11,792 nucleotides of DNA, taken from contig JAFYLN010000058.1 of NCBI GenBank assembly GCA_017537045.1, positions 1 to 11,792 on the forward strand, in the 5' to 3' direction. Positions 1 to 6,627 of this stretch are shown here, one piece after another (within the stretch, counting starts at the first letter, position 1; the number at the start of each line of letters is the position of its first letter). The translations under genes and the position numbers were made by a program. The DNA is from Oscillospiraceae bacterium. Lineage in GTDB: Bacteria; Bacillota_A; Clostridia; Oscillospirales; Oscillospiraceae. The notes under the pieces are model-generated. The model saw nothing but the letters and a program-made list of their open reading frames with translations. It did no database searches and was not told where the DNA came from.

Positions 1-93
1 TGAATATTCCGCTTCCGTTGAACACCCTGACCGTTACAAACTGAACAGTCTCGCCGCGTGAGTTGAACACCCGTGCCGCTGTAACTGAACACC
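1..93. repeat. IS left end: terminal repeat plus four subterminal repeats
   Basis: After the terminal TGAATATT (1-8), copies of TGAACAC/GT start at 19, 42, 64 and 86, so spacing is 22-23 bp, about two helical turns. Each copy is followed by a GC-rich tail such as CCTGACCG. IS21 family members are known to carry multiple transposase-binding repeats at their ends, and these are the obvious IstA-binding candidates. Confidence 0.85.
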
Positions 94-113
94 TGCAACG
101 GCGAGGTTGTACA

Positions 114-142
114 TTGACAATAGCGAAAATCTGTGGTATCAT
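114..142 (+). promoter_or_regulatory. Strong sigma-A-type promoter in the IS left end
   Basis: A consensus -35 TTGACA (114-119) is followed by a 17-bp spacer and the -10 TATCAT (137-142), with an extended -10 TG at 134-135. It points away from the left end, towards the 3' end of istB, and no protein gene lies downstream. The predicted start is near 149. Confidence 0.6.
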
Positions 143-148
143 AAAAAT

Positions 149-262
149 GCTTTTAGCCGTAACGGAGGATAGGGCAACGGTGAGGATCGACCCGAGCGCC
201 GTATACGGGGTTTAGCGGGAAGAGTGATACCATGCAGCACATGGAGTCGCTCTTCTTTTTTT
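149..262 (+). ncRNA. Putative IS-encoded small RNA
   Basis: This is the stretch between the promoter at 114-142 and the terminator ending in T7 at 262, about 114 nt. It has no convincing ORF. A 6-bp stem with one G-U joins 177-182 to 197-202, and the terminator hairpin joins 219-227 to 247-255. G-U pairs occur only in the plus-strand RNA, which supports this direction. It does not overlap the istB coding region, but it would be antisense to read-through from istAB. I do not recognise the family. It could be a regulator of transposition, or a decaying leader. Confidence 0.5.
219..262 (+). terminator. Intrinsic terminator inside the IS left end
   Basis: The stem GAAGAGTGA (219-227) pairs with TCGCTCTTC (247-255), with one G-U. 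A coaxial 4-bp stem CCAT/ATGG (230-233/241-244) caps it, and seven T (256-262) follow. The same 5' arm can instead pair over 13 perfect base pairs (216-228 with 276-288), so two mutually exclusive folds exist. It would also shield the element from outside transcription. Confidence 0.65.
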
Positions 263-317
263 GTTTGTCACAGCCATCACTCTTCCCGGAAAACCTGCAA
301 AGCGTTAAACCTCGGGT

Positions 318-346
318 CCGGGCGGCGCCCGGTGAGCCGAAGGCTC
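318..346. other. Two adjacent GC-rich hairpins just past istB
   Basis: CCGGGC/GCCCGG (318-323/327-332, loop GGC) and GAGCC/GGCTC (334-338/342-346, loop GAA) lie immediately downstream of the istB stop. Neither is followed by a T tract on either strand. They may stabilise the istAB mRNA 3' end or act in rho-dependent termination. Confidence 0.4.
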
Positions 347-347
347 C

Positions 348-1100
348 TTACGCATCAGATTCCTGTACACCTTTCCGTTTGCGCATCGACTCTTTGCAAT
401 CAATTACAAGTGGATACGAATCGTGAACGATTCTATCGCAGATTGCATCTGCCAGAATGGGATCTCCAATCTTGTCCCGCCAACCGGGAACATCAAACTG
501 TGAGCAGAAGATCGTAGATGCTTTCTTGTATCTTGCCTCGGCAATTTCAAGGAGATCTCTTGCCTCGGTTTCCTTCAGCGGATACAGCAGCCACTCATCC
601 AGAATCAGAAGAGCCGGTTTCTTGTACTGCTGAATCACTTTGCGGAAAGTGCCGTTGCTGCGCGCAATAGCAAGTTCGGTCAGAAGCTCCGGTAAGCGCA
701 CATATTTCACGGTGAGGAATCTCCGTACTGCCGCCATGCCAAGAGCACAGGCAAGATATGTCTTACCGCTGCCTGTCGCGCCGAGCAGCATAACATTGTG
801 GTGTTCAGCGATATAGTCACAGCTTGCCAGCCTTGCGATCTGTGTTTTGTCCAGATTTCTGTCGGCATGGTATTCTATATCCTCTGTGCAGGCATTGGGT
901 TCCGCAAAGTTTGCAGTCTTTATGAGACGATTCAAGTGATTGTTTTTGCGGGTTGTCCATTCGTGATCCACAAGAAGACCAAAGCGGTCTTCAAAAGACA
1001 TTCCTGCAATATTCGGGTCAGACATCTGCTCCTTAAATGCCGAAGCCATGGCACTCAGCCGCATTTCCTGCAGTTTTGTTACAGTATTTTCAGTCAGCAT
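348..1100 (-). CDS. istB: IS21-family transposition helper ATPase IstB
   Basis: This 250-aa protein has the usual IstB length and layout. A helical N-terminal part (about residues 1-90) contains the MSFEDR segment. An AAA+ ATPase core follows, with Walker A GATGSGKT (107-114) and Walker B LLILDE (164-169, D168 and E169). In the IS21 family, IstB assembles on target DNA with ATP and recruits and activates the IstA transposase. The start ATG shares one base with the istA stop (TAATG), and a GGAGG lies 10 bases upstream inside istA, so the two are translationally coupled. No frameshift or loss of key residues is seen, so it should be functional. Confidence 0.95.
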   Translation of the reverse strand: MLTENTVTKLQEMRLSAMASAFKEQMSDPNIAGMSFEDRFGLLVDHEWTTRKNNHLNRLIKTANFAEPNACTEDIEYHADRNLDKTQIARLASCDYIAEHHNVMLLGATGSGKTYLACALGMAAVRRFLTVKYVRLPELLTELAIARSNGTFRKVIQQYKKPALLILDEWLLYPLKETEARDLLEIAEARYKKASTIFCSQFDVPGWRDKIGDPILADAICDRIVHDSYPLVIDCKESMRKRKGVQESDA

Positions 1101-2635
1101 TACTTCTTACCTCCATAATATTCTGCTCCACGTGTGAAGCCATATTTTGCGGAAGAATCGGACGGTGCCGACGCTGTTTCTTCCGGTTTATCCTGTCCGG
1201 AAGAGAGTATGGCCTGAATATTCTTCAAGGAAGGACGCGGTGTAAAAGTCAGAGCCTTCTTACATGCATTCTCAAGTCTCTCCGGCGTGTACTTGTCCGC
1301 CAGTTTCAATATCCCCATACAAGCCTTGTATCCCTGCTGCTCGACTTTGTATCCACTGAGAATGGCAGAGATTACAGTCTGGGTATATGTTCCGATCTTT
1401 TCTGCCCATTTACGGAATCGTTCGCCGTTCCACTGGATGTACTGCTGATGATTGGGTGGCATGTGTTCTTCCACAGTGCTATATTGGTTAAATCGACCGT
1501 AAAGCCTGCGATGAGAACAAATGCGATTTCCGTCAAAGAAGACCTCAATTGTGGAGCGAGTAATACGCACATCTACCTTCTGCTTTATGTATTCATACGG
1601 CACCGAGTAGTTCATCTTGTCCACCGAAATGTGGTAGTTTGGTGCAACGGTGGCAATTTTCCATGCAGCCAGTTCAAATGGTCTCGGCGGCAGCGGAAGA
1701 AGAAACGGCTTTTCTTCTTGAAAGGCTATGGCTCTGCTTCCATTTTTCTTCTGAAAAGGCTTGTGATTGAACTCATGCAGCCTCTCTGCAATGGCTTCAT
1801 TCAGTTCTGCCAGGGACAGAAAACGTCTGTTGCGAAGCGCAGCCAGAATAAAGTTGCTGATAACGCCTACAGTGCCTTCCACCATGGCTTTATCCTTGGG
1901 AGAACGCACACGGCATGGAAGGATTGCGGTTCCATAATGCTCGGCGAGGTCGTTGTACGCTTTATTCAGCGTGACTTCGCTTCGCCCGTGCGTAATGACA
2001 CCCGTTTTCAGATTGTCACACTGCAGGATGCGTGTAACGCCTCCAAAATATTTGAATGCGTTGACATGAGCCGCGGTCCAGCATTCCTGATCCATGGAGA
2101 AGAATGCTTCCACATAGGCGTATCCGCTGTATGGAAGAGTGGCAACAAATACATATGCCGGAATAACCTCACCCGTGTCTGTATCGATGACCGATGCGTA
2201 GTCGCCTGCCCAGTCCACCTGAAGGATCTCGCCCGGCTTGTGGTTCAGATGCATGGTGGCCGAATTTTTCGTCACGAAGTCGTTGTAATACTTGTTGAAT
2301 TGGGTTGACTGATACGCCAATTCTCCAGTATTTCTGCATTGCTCACAGTATTCGAGCCAAAGCAACTTCAGTGTGACACCGCTTTTTTGAAGTTCTTTGT
2401 GAACGTACTCGTAATCCGGCATTTTGAAAACCGGCTTCTCTGCTTGGGAGGGATACAGTTTTTCTGTGAGCTCCTTGTCCGACATCCCTTCCTGTAACGG
2501 ATACTGAATGCCCGATGCTTCGGCCTGTCGCAACACTTGGATGACGGTTGTGCGGGAGCACATACAGGCTTCCGCAATTTGGGTTTTGTTGAGCCCGAGG
2601 CTACTCAGCCTCAAGATCTCGCGGTAATTGGTCAT
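1100..2635 (-). CDS. istA: IS21-family DDE transposase IstA
   Basis: This 511-aa protein has the full length of the family. Residues 1-45 form an HTH (KTQIAEACMCSRTTVIQVLR) for binding the end repeats. The RNase H-like integrase core has the DDE triad visible as QVDWAG (D141), QCDNLK (D207) and AMVEG (E253). The C-terminal region is rich in basic and aromatic residues. It catalyses cut and strand transfer of the element ends together with IstB. The start is set by AAAGGAGGT eight bases upstream of ATG at 2635. A short CACGC/GCGTG hairpin (2661-2674) lies in the leader. The reading frame is intact, so the element is probably active or recently active. Confidence 0.95.
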   Translation of the reverse strand: MTNYREILRLSSLGLNKTQIAEACMCSRTTVIQVLRQAEASGIQYPLQEGMSDKELTEKLYPSQAEKPVFKMPDYEYVHKELQKSGVTLKLLWLEYCEQCRNTGELAYQSTQFNKYYNDFVTKNSATMHLNHKPGEILQVDWAGDYASVIDTDTGEVIPAYVFVATLPYSGYAYVEAFFSMDQECWTAAHVNAFKYFGGVTRILQCDNLKTGVITHGRSEVTLNKAYNDLAEHYGTAILPCRVRSPKDKAMVEGTVGVISNFILAALRNRRFLSLAELNEAIAERLHEFNHKPFQKKNGSRAIAFQEEKPFLLPLPPRPFELAAWKIATVAPNYHISVDKMNYSVPYEYIKQKVDVRITRSTIEVFFDGNRICSHRRLYGRFNQYSTVEEHMPPNHQQYIQWNGERFRKWAEKIGTYTQTVISAILSGYKVEQQGYKACMGILKLADKYTPERLENACKKALTFTPRPSLKNIQAILSSGQDKPEETASAPSDSSAKYGFTRGAEYYGGKK

Positions 2636-2681
2636 GGTGAATGACCTCCTTTGTTATATTCACGCTTTCGCGTGTAACAAT

Positions 2682-2709
2682 ATTTTACCGCAGATTCTTT
2701 AACTGTTCA
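2682..2709 (-). promoter_or_regulatory. Likely istA promoter overlapping an end repeat
   Basis: On the minus strand, TGAACA (2709-2704) can serve as a -35, with a 16-bp spacer to TAAAAT (2687-2682). The -35 is part of the innermost right-end repeat, so IstA bound to its end would compete with RNA polymerase. The -35 matches the consensus at only four of six positions. Confidence 0.45.
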
Positions 2710-2794
2710 TTTCGTCCGGTGGGACTGTTCAACCCCAGCGGTCAGGGTGTTCAACTTCGGCGGTCGAGGTGTTCAGGTTTGTGCGGAATATTCA
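2702..2794. repeat. IS right end: terminal repeat plus four subterminal repeats
   Basis: This mirrors the left end. GGAATATTCA closes the element at 2794. Inverted copies of the subterminal repeat (GGTGTTCA or ACTGTTCA) start at 2768, 2746, 2724 and 2702, each exactly 22 bp apart. The innermost copy overlaps the likely -35 of the istA promoter, so transposase binding could repress istA. Confidence 0.85.
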
Positions 2795-2884
2795 GTCTGA
2801 TGCAATTTGTTGGATTGATTCACCCGCGATGATGTGGCGTGATAGGGTAGTTTGTTTTAATTCTTGAGTGTATGTAGCGTTCAT
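2795..2884 (-). pseudogene. 5' fragment of an HTH gene (IS3 OrfA-like) cut by the IS21 element
   Basis: An ATG at 2884 with AGGAG eight bases upstream opens a frame of 30 codons (MNATYTQELKQ...ESIQQIASD). It runs straight into the insertion sequence, whose first three bases, TGA, supply an in-frame stop. The peptide resembles the start of IS3-family OrfA or similar transposase HTH proteins, where the next residues would complete the recognition helix. The rest of the gene should lie left of the window, across the insertion. The family call rests on only 30 residues. Confidence 0.65.
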
Positions 2885-2899
2885 AACTATTTCTCCTGA

Positions 2900-2934
2900 A
2901 AAATATTCCGTAATATGTGCGGTGGGAATATTTT
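2900..2934. promoter_or_regulatory. 10-bp inverted repeat in the leader of the interrupted HTH gene
   Basis: AAAATATTCC (2900-2909) and its perfect complement GGAATATTTT (2925-2934) are separated by 15 bases. The distal arm overlaps an extended -10 candidate on the minus strand (TGC-TAAAAT, -10 at 2935-2930), and the proximal arm abuts the ribosome binding site. It could be an operator, or an mRNA hairpin limiting expression. Confidence 0.4.
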
Positions 2935-2970
2935 AGCATAGAGATGTTAGAAAACTATGAAGTGTATTTA

Positions 2971-2999
2971 TTGCGACATCGGTAAAGAAAATATATATA
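2971..2999 (+). promoter_or_regulatory. Candidate promoter for an orphan plus-strand RNA
   Basis: TTGCGA (2971-2976), a 17-bp spacer and TATATA (2994-2999) match a sigma-A promoter reasonably. The surrounding AT richness lowers confidence. The next strong signal downstream on this strand is the terminator at 3106-3151. Confidence 0.4.
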
Positions 3000-3004
3000 T
3001 CGAT

Positions 3005-3151
3005 ATAGAGAGTATTGTTTTATTCTCGATAGTTATCAACTATATAGCGAACCCATTTTCTATATGAGTGAGTAAAGTGATAACGTAAAGGATGCCGTAT
3101 AGCGGAAATACGTCTTTGGGAAGGGTGATTTTTCCCAAAGACGTATTTTTT
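3005..3151 (+). ncRNA. Putative orphan small RNA (promoter to terminator)
   Basis: About 145 nt without a protein gene lie between the promoter at 2971-2999 and a strong terminator. Local stems are 3008-3014/3021-3027 (one G-U on the plus strand), 3032-3038/3078-3084 (GTTATCA/TGATAAC) enclosing 3042-3047/3060-3065, and then the terminator. It is close to the interrupted HTH gene but on the other strand and diverging from it. I do not recognise the family. Confidence 0.4.
3106..3151 (+). terminator. Strong intrinsic terminator, 17-bp stem
   Basis: 3106-3122 pairs perfectly with 3132-3148 around a 9-base loop, and T runs on to 3151. On the minus strand the stem is followed by CCGC, so the plus strand is the working direction. 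No protein gene precedes it on that strand. Confidence 0.7.
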
Positions 3152-3239
3152 GTTATGATCTGAATCGAAAAAATCATAAAAGTAGATAGATTTTTTGTTG
3201 TAACTATCACTTAAATGCTTTGCCAAGGTTGGCAGCTCT

Positions 3240-3298
3240 ATATGTGCTCTAACTTTATGTATTATAAACAGCATAATGCATAAAGTTAGAGCACATAT
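3240..3298. repeat. 59-bp near-perfect palindrome
   Basis: A 20-bp perfect arm (3240-3259, ATATGTGCTCTAACTTTATG) matches 3279-3298. Inside it are a G-T position and another 5-bp stem, ATTAT/ATAAT (3261-3265/3273-3277), around a 7-base loop. No T tract follows on either strand, so it is not a standard terminator. It could be a recombination or integration scar, a miniature element, an RNase III-type processing site, or the end of a mobile element. Confidence 0.8.
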
Positions 3299-3376
3299 GC
3301 TAGAAAACGGCGGAAATGTTCAGGCGATAAAGTATACTGAATATTTCACCATACAATTGGATATAAATGGTATTGA

Positions 3377-3488
3377 GCTAATCGTTGTCAGCGTGGCAAT
3401 ATGACATGCTAGATCTCGCATCAGTAGTTAGGTCATAATCTTTGATGCGAAAATGACCAGCCGGGGAAGGACCGGCACAACGATTAGC
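3377..3488 (+). ncRNA. Compact pseudoknotted structured element
   Basis: A perfect 12-bp outer stem, GCTAATCGTTGT (3377-3388) with ACAACGATTAGC (3477-3488), encloses almost wholly paired sequence. First comes hairpin 3390-3395/3405-3410. Next is an H-type pseudoknot, TCGCATCA/TGATGCGA (3416-3423/3443-3450), whose loop GGTCAT (3431-3436) pairs with ATGACC (3453-3458). Last is hairpin GCCGG/CCGGC (3460-3464/3472-3476), abutting the outer stem. The two wobble pairs are G-U only in plus-strand RNA. TATAAA at 3362-3367 could be its -10. The right arm covers the stop codon of the phosphoesterase-STAND gene. It may be a small RNA, a ribozyme- or riboswitch-like fold, or a folded DNA site. The family is not recognised. 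Confidence 0.45.
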
Positions 3489-6468
3489 CCTTACTTTTTA
3501 TCCCCTTGCTCATCAATAGAGATGCCTTATTTCCCGCTGAAAGGACGTTGCCTGAAAGCAAACGATCCATATCGCGGTGATCAACATTTGAGGTGTAAAT
3601 GAGATGTTTTCGAGCGATTTGTGCAATCAGCATTCTCGCAAATAGAGAATCATCGAGTTCTTTACGCAAGGATATAGCTCTACTTACAAATTCGGTAGTA
3701 TTACCTACATTTTCCTCCATCATTAGTTCATATACTTTGGAATTATAATTATTCTGAGGATATGATCTCAATGCAACAATCGTACAATCATTCGACGCAT
3801 TATATGCAATATCGTTCATTATATTGAGCGCAAGCACAGAACCAGCTTGGGCAAGGTCTTCTTTCACCCTATTCTCGTTAATTTTTTCATCAGGCATATG
3901 TTCCTTAGCAAATGAAACTAAACTTTGTACTATTTTTTCTGCGTTTTCCTGATACGGGAATAAAGTAGCATAAATAATCTTCTGCGGGATCGAATAAATA
4001 GTTTTTTGTAATAAGTTGATATCTTCAGCTTCAAGAGCACCATAATGATCAATTAAAGCACGCCCGACAAGTTGAGTATATTTTAAAGCTTTTAAAATTA
4101 TATACTTGCGCTTGTTGATATCATTCTCATCGTAATCGAAAATGCCTCTAAATTTTACAACATCATGCCGTTCTTCTTCAATTTTTTCGATCCGTTTATG
4201 TGTTGTTTTTCGTTCGTGAACTGTCGGCAAGGTATCCGGAATTTGGGTATCATAATGTAAAAATGGAATATTTCTTTGCTCAAAATCCCATTCGGGGTAT
4301 TCAGCCATCATTTCGTTAGCTTTTTCAGCTATTTTTATTATTATACCGATATTACTCCGTATAAAAGATAGGAACAATATTATTGTATCATTAATTCCAA
4401 AACATATACGGTCCATAACATACATTAGCTTTTTCATTGCCTCATCAGAGCGATTAATTTCACGATTGATAGCTTTGGCAACAAAATATGCATACATATT
4501 ATTTTCGTAAAAGCCAATACTAAATGAATGGTCATCTTCCTTGAGTATTCGAGCCTCTTTGCAATCAACAAGAAGTTGTTTTGCATTTATATCTGTAACT
4601 CTTTTTAAATTGTACTCATTTACAATTGACTCTAATTGTTGTATAGATATATACTCTGTTTTGAGTTCAAAGTACATTTGATCAGCCATATATTCTAAAA
4701 ACATTAGATATAGATTTGCAGATGATTGTTTCAAATGAGCAAAGATAGAATTTCTGATATTAGTCTCATATACCGCAGAAAGGGTTTGTCCGCTTTTTTT
4801 GGACATATCTTCGCTATTCATAAAACACTTGATATATTGAAGCATATTACCGGGAGTAAAAGTGAATAATCCTGCTTGATATTGAACGAAATAATCAAGC
4901 GCCTGTTTTATTAATTGTATGTCTTTCTGAGATTTATCCAGCAGTTTTCCAACATTGTCTACAAGCTTATCGCGTGTTTCTTTATATGTTAATAATATAT
5001 CTAATGAGCAAATTTCCTTATCTTGCAATTTATTTCTGACTGTTTCTTCGAGATTATCATTTCGCTCTCTTGTCGTATATATTAGCAGTTTCCCGGAATC
5101 AATAATTGCTTTTATTAAGTTTTCGCGTGCTATTGGGCTTTTGATAAGGTCGATATCATCGACAAAGATAATTTTCTTTGAATTGTCTGCTTGGACATAT
5201 GCTTGATAACTATTATCAGTAATTATTGGGTATTGTCCTTCAAACAAATCTTTAAACATTTTATCAATGCGACTATCATAATCTCGTTTTTCAACCATAA
5301 TTGGTATAAAACTATATTCAACCGATTGAGCATATAAGAATTTGATCAATGCTGTTTTACCAGTTCCGTTTTCGCCGGTAATACGAATAGCTTTTACCTC
5401 TTTCAATGCATTAAATATTTTTTCCGCATCTAAATACTCAATGTTATCGTCATCAGAAAAAGCGCCGCCCTCGATTGCCAACTTGGGAAATACATAATAG
5501 TCTGTGAATGACTCACTTAGCCCCTGATTGTCTTTAAGTATTTTTTTCAGGTAATCATTAGTAGGTCTAAGTAAAGCTGAATGTCTGTCAATAAATCCCT
5601 GATCACTTGGAGTGAACAATTTATCTTCAATTGACCAATCAAACGAATATCTATTTATTTTTTTGGTTTCAGTATCATAAACAATCGCATTGAATGCAGA
5701 GTTCAAATTTGAATCGAGTGCAAACTTTCCCCCCATAATTATATTATTTTTTATGCCAGAAGCACTTGTTATTGTTAATGCTTCAGATTTATGGTCATGT
5801 CCAAAAAAGGTTATGTCATCAGTGGATATTGCCCGTTTAAGCATTTCTTTAGTATCCCAAACACACCATTCATAATGATGATGCATAATTGTAATCTTCA
5901 AGTCGCAATCAGTACTTCGTACTAATTTTTCTTCAACATATGCAGGAAAGTAATGGAGTTGTTTATCCTCGGCCTTACGAGTTGAAAACGGCGCAGAGTT
6001 AAGCAAACAAAATTGAATTTTTACGCCACCAATATCAAGAGTTCTAACATCGTATAATTCATGATATTTGAAACAATTTTTACTGTTGGCATATTCATAA
6101 AAAGATTTTAAGCGATTGAGTTCTTCAGGTAAATGTTCATCTTTGCTTTTCCAGCTCTCTATATCGGCTCCTGTGCGACTATTATCAGGTAAAACCATAT
6201 CATGGTTTCCGGGGACAACTAAGATATTTATAAACCCGTAAGATTTTTTAACGGAACATTCGCTAATAAATTTACCGATTACTCTTTTCGCTGCTTTGAA
6301 TTCATTTGGAGCTGCAGTATTAGTTAGATCACCATTAATGATTAATACGATTTGATCGCATTCCTCTATAGAATGGAGGGCTGATACAGCTTTTTCAATT
6401 TTCAGACTGAATTGATCCGCTTGATCGCCACAATGTAAATCACTCAATTGTACGATTAGAATTTTCAT
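3484..6468 (-). CDS. Calcineurin-like phosphoesterase fused to a STAND/NACHT-like NTPase, probable antiphage protein
   Basis: This is a 994-aa protein. The N-terminal domain (about 1-270) is a calcineurin-like metallophosphoesterase with all metal motifs: SDLH (D10, H12), GDLTN (D47), GNHD (87-90), HHHY (H196-198) and GHDH (223-226). A P-loop NTPase follows, with Walker A GENGTGKT (365-372), Walker B IIFVDDID (D437, D438) and a TTRE sensor (465-468) typical of STAND/NACHT proteins. A winged-helix-like segment (about 595-667) ends in the YFVAKA motif seen in NACHT proteins. The helical C-terminal third has no motif I recognise and is the likely sensor. Fusions of an effector with a STAND switch act as intracellular phage sensors. 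Here the effector would cut nucleic acid or a nucleotide once triggered. I prefer ATG 6468, because GAGG lies eight bases upstream; TTG at 6474 is too close to it. It has its own promoter. Confidence 0.92.
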   Translation of the reverse strand: MKILIVQLSDLHCGDQADQFSLKIEKAVSALHSIEECDQIVLIINGDLTNTAAPNEFKAAKRVIGKFISECSVKKSYGFINILVVPGNHDMVLPDNSRTGADIESWKSKDEHLPEELNRLKSFYEYANSKNCFKYHELYDVRTLDIGGVKIQFCLLNSAPFSTRKAEDKQLHYFPAYVEEKLVRSTDCDLKITIMHHHYEWCVWDTKEMLKRAISTDDITFFGHDHKSEALTITSASGIKNNIIMGGKFALDSNLNSAFNAIVYDTETKKINRYSFDWSIEDKLFTPSDQGFIDRHSALLRPTNDYLKKILKDNQGLSESFTDYYVFPKLAIEGGAFSDDDNIEYLDAEKIFNALKEVKAIRITGENGTGKTALIKFLYAQSVEYSFIPIMVEKRDYDSRIDKMFKDLFEGQYPIITDNSYQAYVQADNSKKIIFVDDIDLIKSPIARENLIKAIIDSGKLLIYTTRERNDNLEETVRNKLQDKEICSLDILLTYKETRDKLVDNVGKLLDKSQKDIQLIKQALDYFVQYQAGLFTFTPGNMLQYIKCFMNSEDMSKKSGQTLSAVYETNIRNSIFAHLKQSSANLYLMFLEYMADQMYFELKTEYISIQQLESIVNEYNLKRVTDINAKQLLVDCKEARILKEDDHSFSIGFYENNMYAYFVAKAINREINRSDEAMKKLMYVMDRICFGINDTIILFLSFIRSNIGIIIKIAEKANEMMAEYPEWDFEQRNIPFLHYDTQIPDTLPTVHERKTTHKRIEKIEEERHDVVKFRGIFDYDENDINKRKYIILKALKYTQLVGRALIDHYGALEAEDINLLQKTIYSIPQKIIYATLFPYQENAEKIVQSLVSFAKEHMPDEKINENRVKEDLAQAGSVLALNIMNDIAYNASNDCTIVALRSYPQNNYNSKVYELMMEENVGNTTEFVSRAISLRKELDDSLFARMLIAQIARKHLIYTSNVDHRDMDRLLSGNVLSAGNKASLLMSKGIKSKG

Positions 6469-6554
6469 AAACAATACCTCGTATCATTTGATTTATACAC
6501 TTTTTATGAAAGTGGGAGATTTATAGAGTTTGAGATAAATTTTCCTATAGTATT

Positions 6555-6583
6555 ATTATACCACAAATTGTGATTGATTTCAA
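6555..6583 (-). promoter_or_regulatory. Strong promoter of the phosphoesterase-STAND gene
   Basis: On the minus strand, TTGAAA (6583-6578), a 17-bp spacer ending TTTGTGG, and TATAAT (6560-6555), with an extended -10 TG. The leader to ATG 6468 is about 80 nt. The spacer holds the 11-bp odd palindrome CACAAATTGTG (6562-6572), which could be a repressor site. The block TTGTGGTATAATAA recurs at the promoter upstream of the Mrr gene. Confidence 0.75.
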
Positions 6584-6627
6584 CACAAACACTAAAAATA
6601 GTTGTGGAATGCCTAATAAACAACGAT

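Larger units (their letters stand above)
1..2794 (-). mobile_element. Complete IS21-family insertion sequence
   Basis: The element is bounded by perfect 12-bp terminal inverted repeats, TGAATATTCCGC at 1-12 and its complement at 2783-2794, with the TG...CA ends usual for IS21. It carries the diagnostic pair istA (DDE transposase) and istB (AAA+ helper), both intact, on the minus strand. Arrays of TGAACA-type repeats lie inside both ends. The right end interrupts a small helix-turn-helix gene at 2795-2884. The left flank is outside the window, so a target duplication cannot be checked. The element also carries about 350 bp of non-istAB DNA at its left end, which holds an apparent small-RNA unit. 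Confidence 0.93.

Noticed and set aside
19..93. CRISPR-like array at the left end
   Set aside because: The ~8-bp repeats at 22-bp spacing are mirrored at the other end of the element. They are transposase sites, and there are no long repeats or cas genes.
1037..2308. 423-codon plus-strand ORF
   Set aside because: It is wholly antisense to istA and istB, which have complete catalytic motifs and ribosome binding sites. Its translation shows no domain.
3221..3234. TGCCAAGGTTGGCA near-palindrome as a catabolite-response or repressor site
   Set aside because: It has 6-bp arms only, and no promoter or gene is positioned to use it. It was judged too weak to list.
3020..3274. 84-codon minus-strand ORF
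   Set aside because: It reads through a 17-bp terminator stem, starts inside the 59-bp palindrome and has no ribosome binding site.
3377..3488. Retron msr-msd
   Set aside because: The 12-bp flanking inverted repeat resembles retron a1/a2, but no reverse transcriptase gene is present anywhere in the window.
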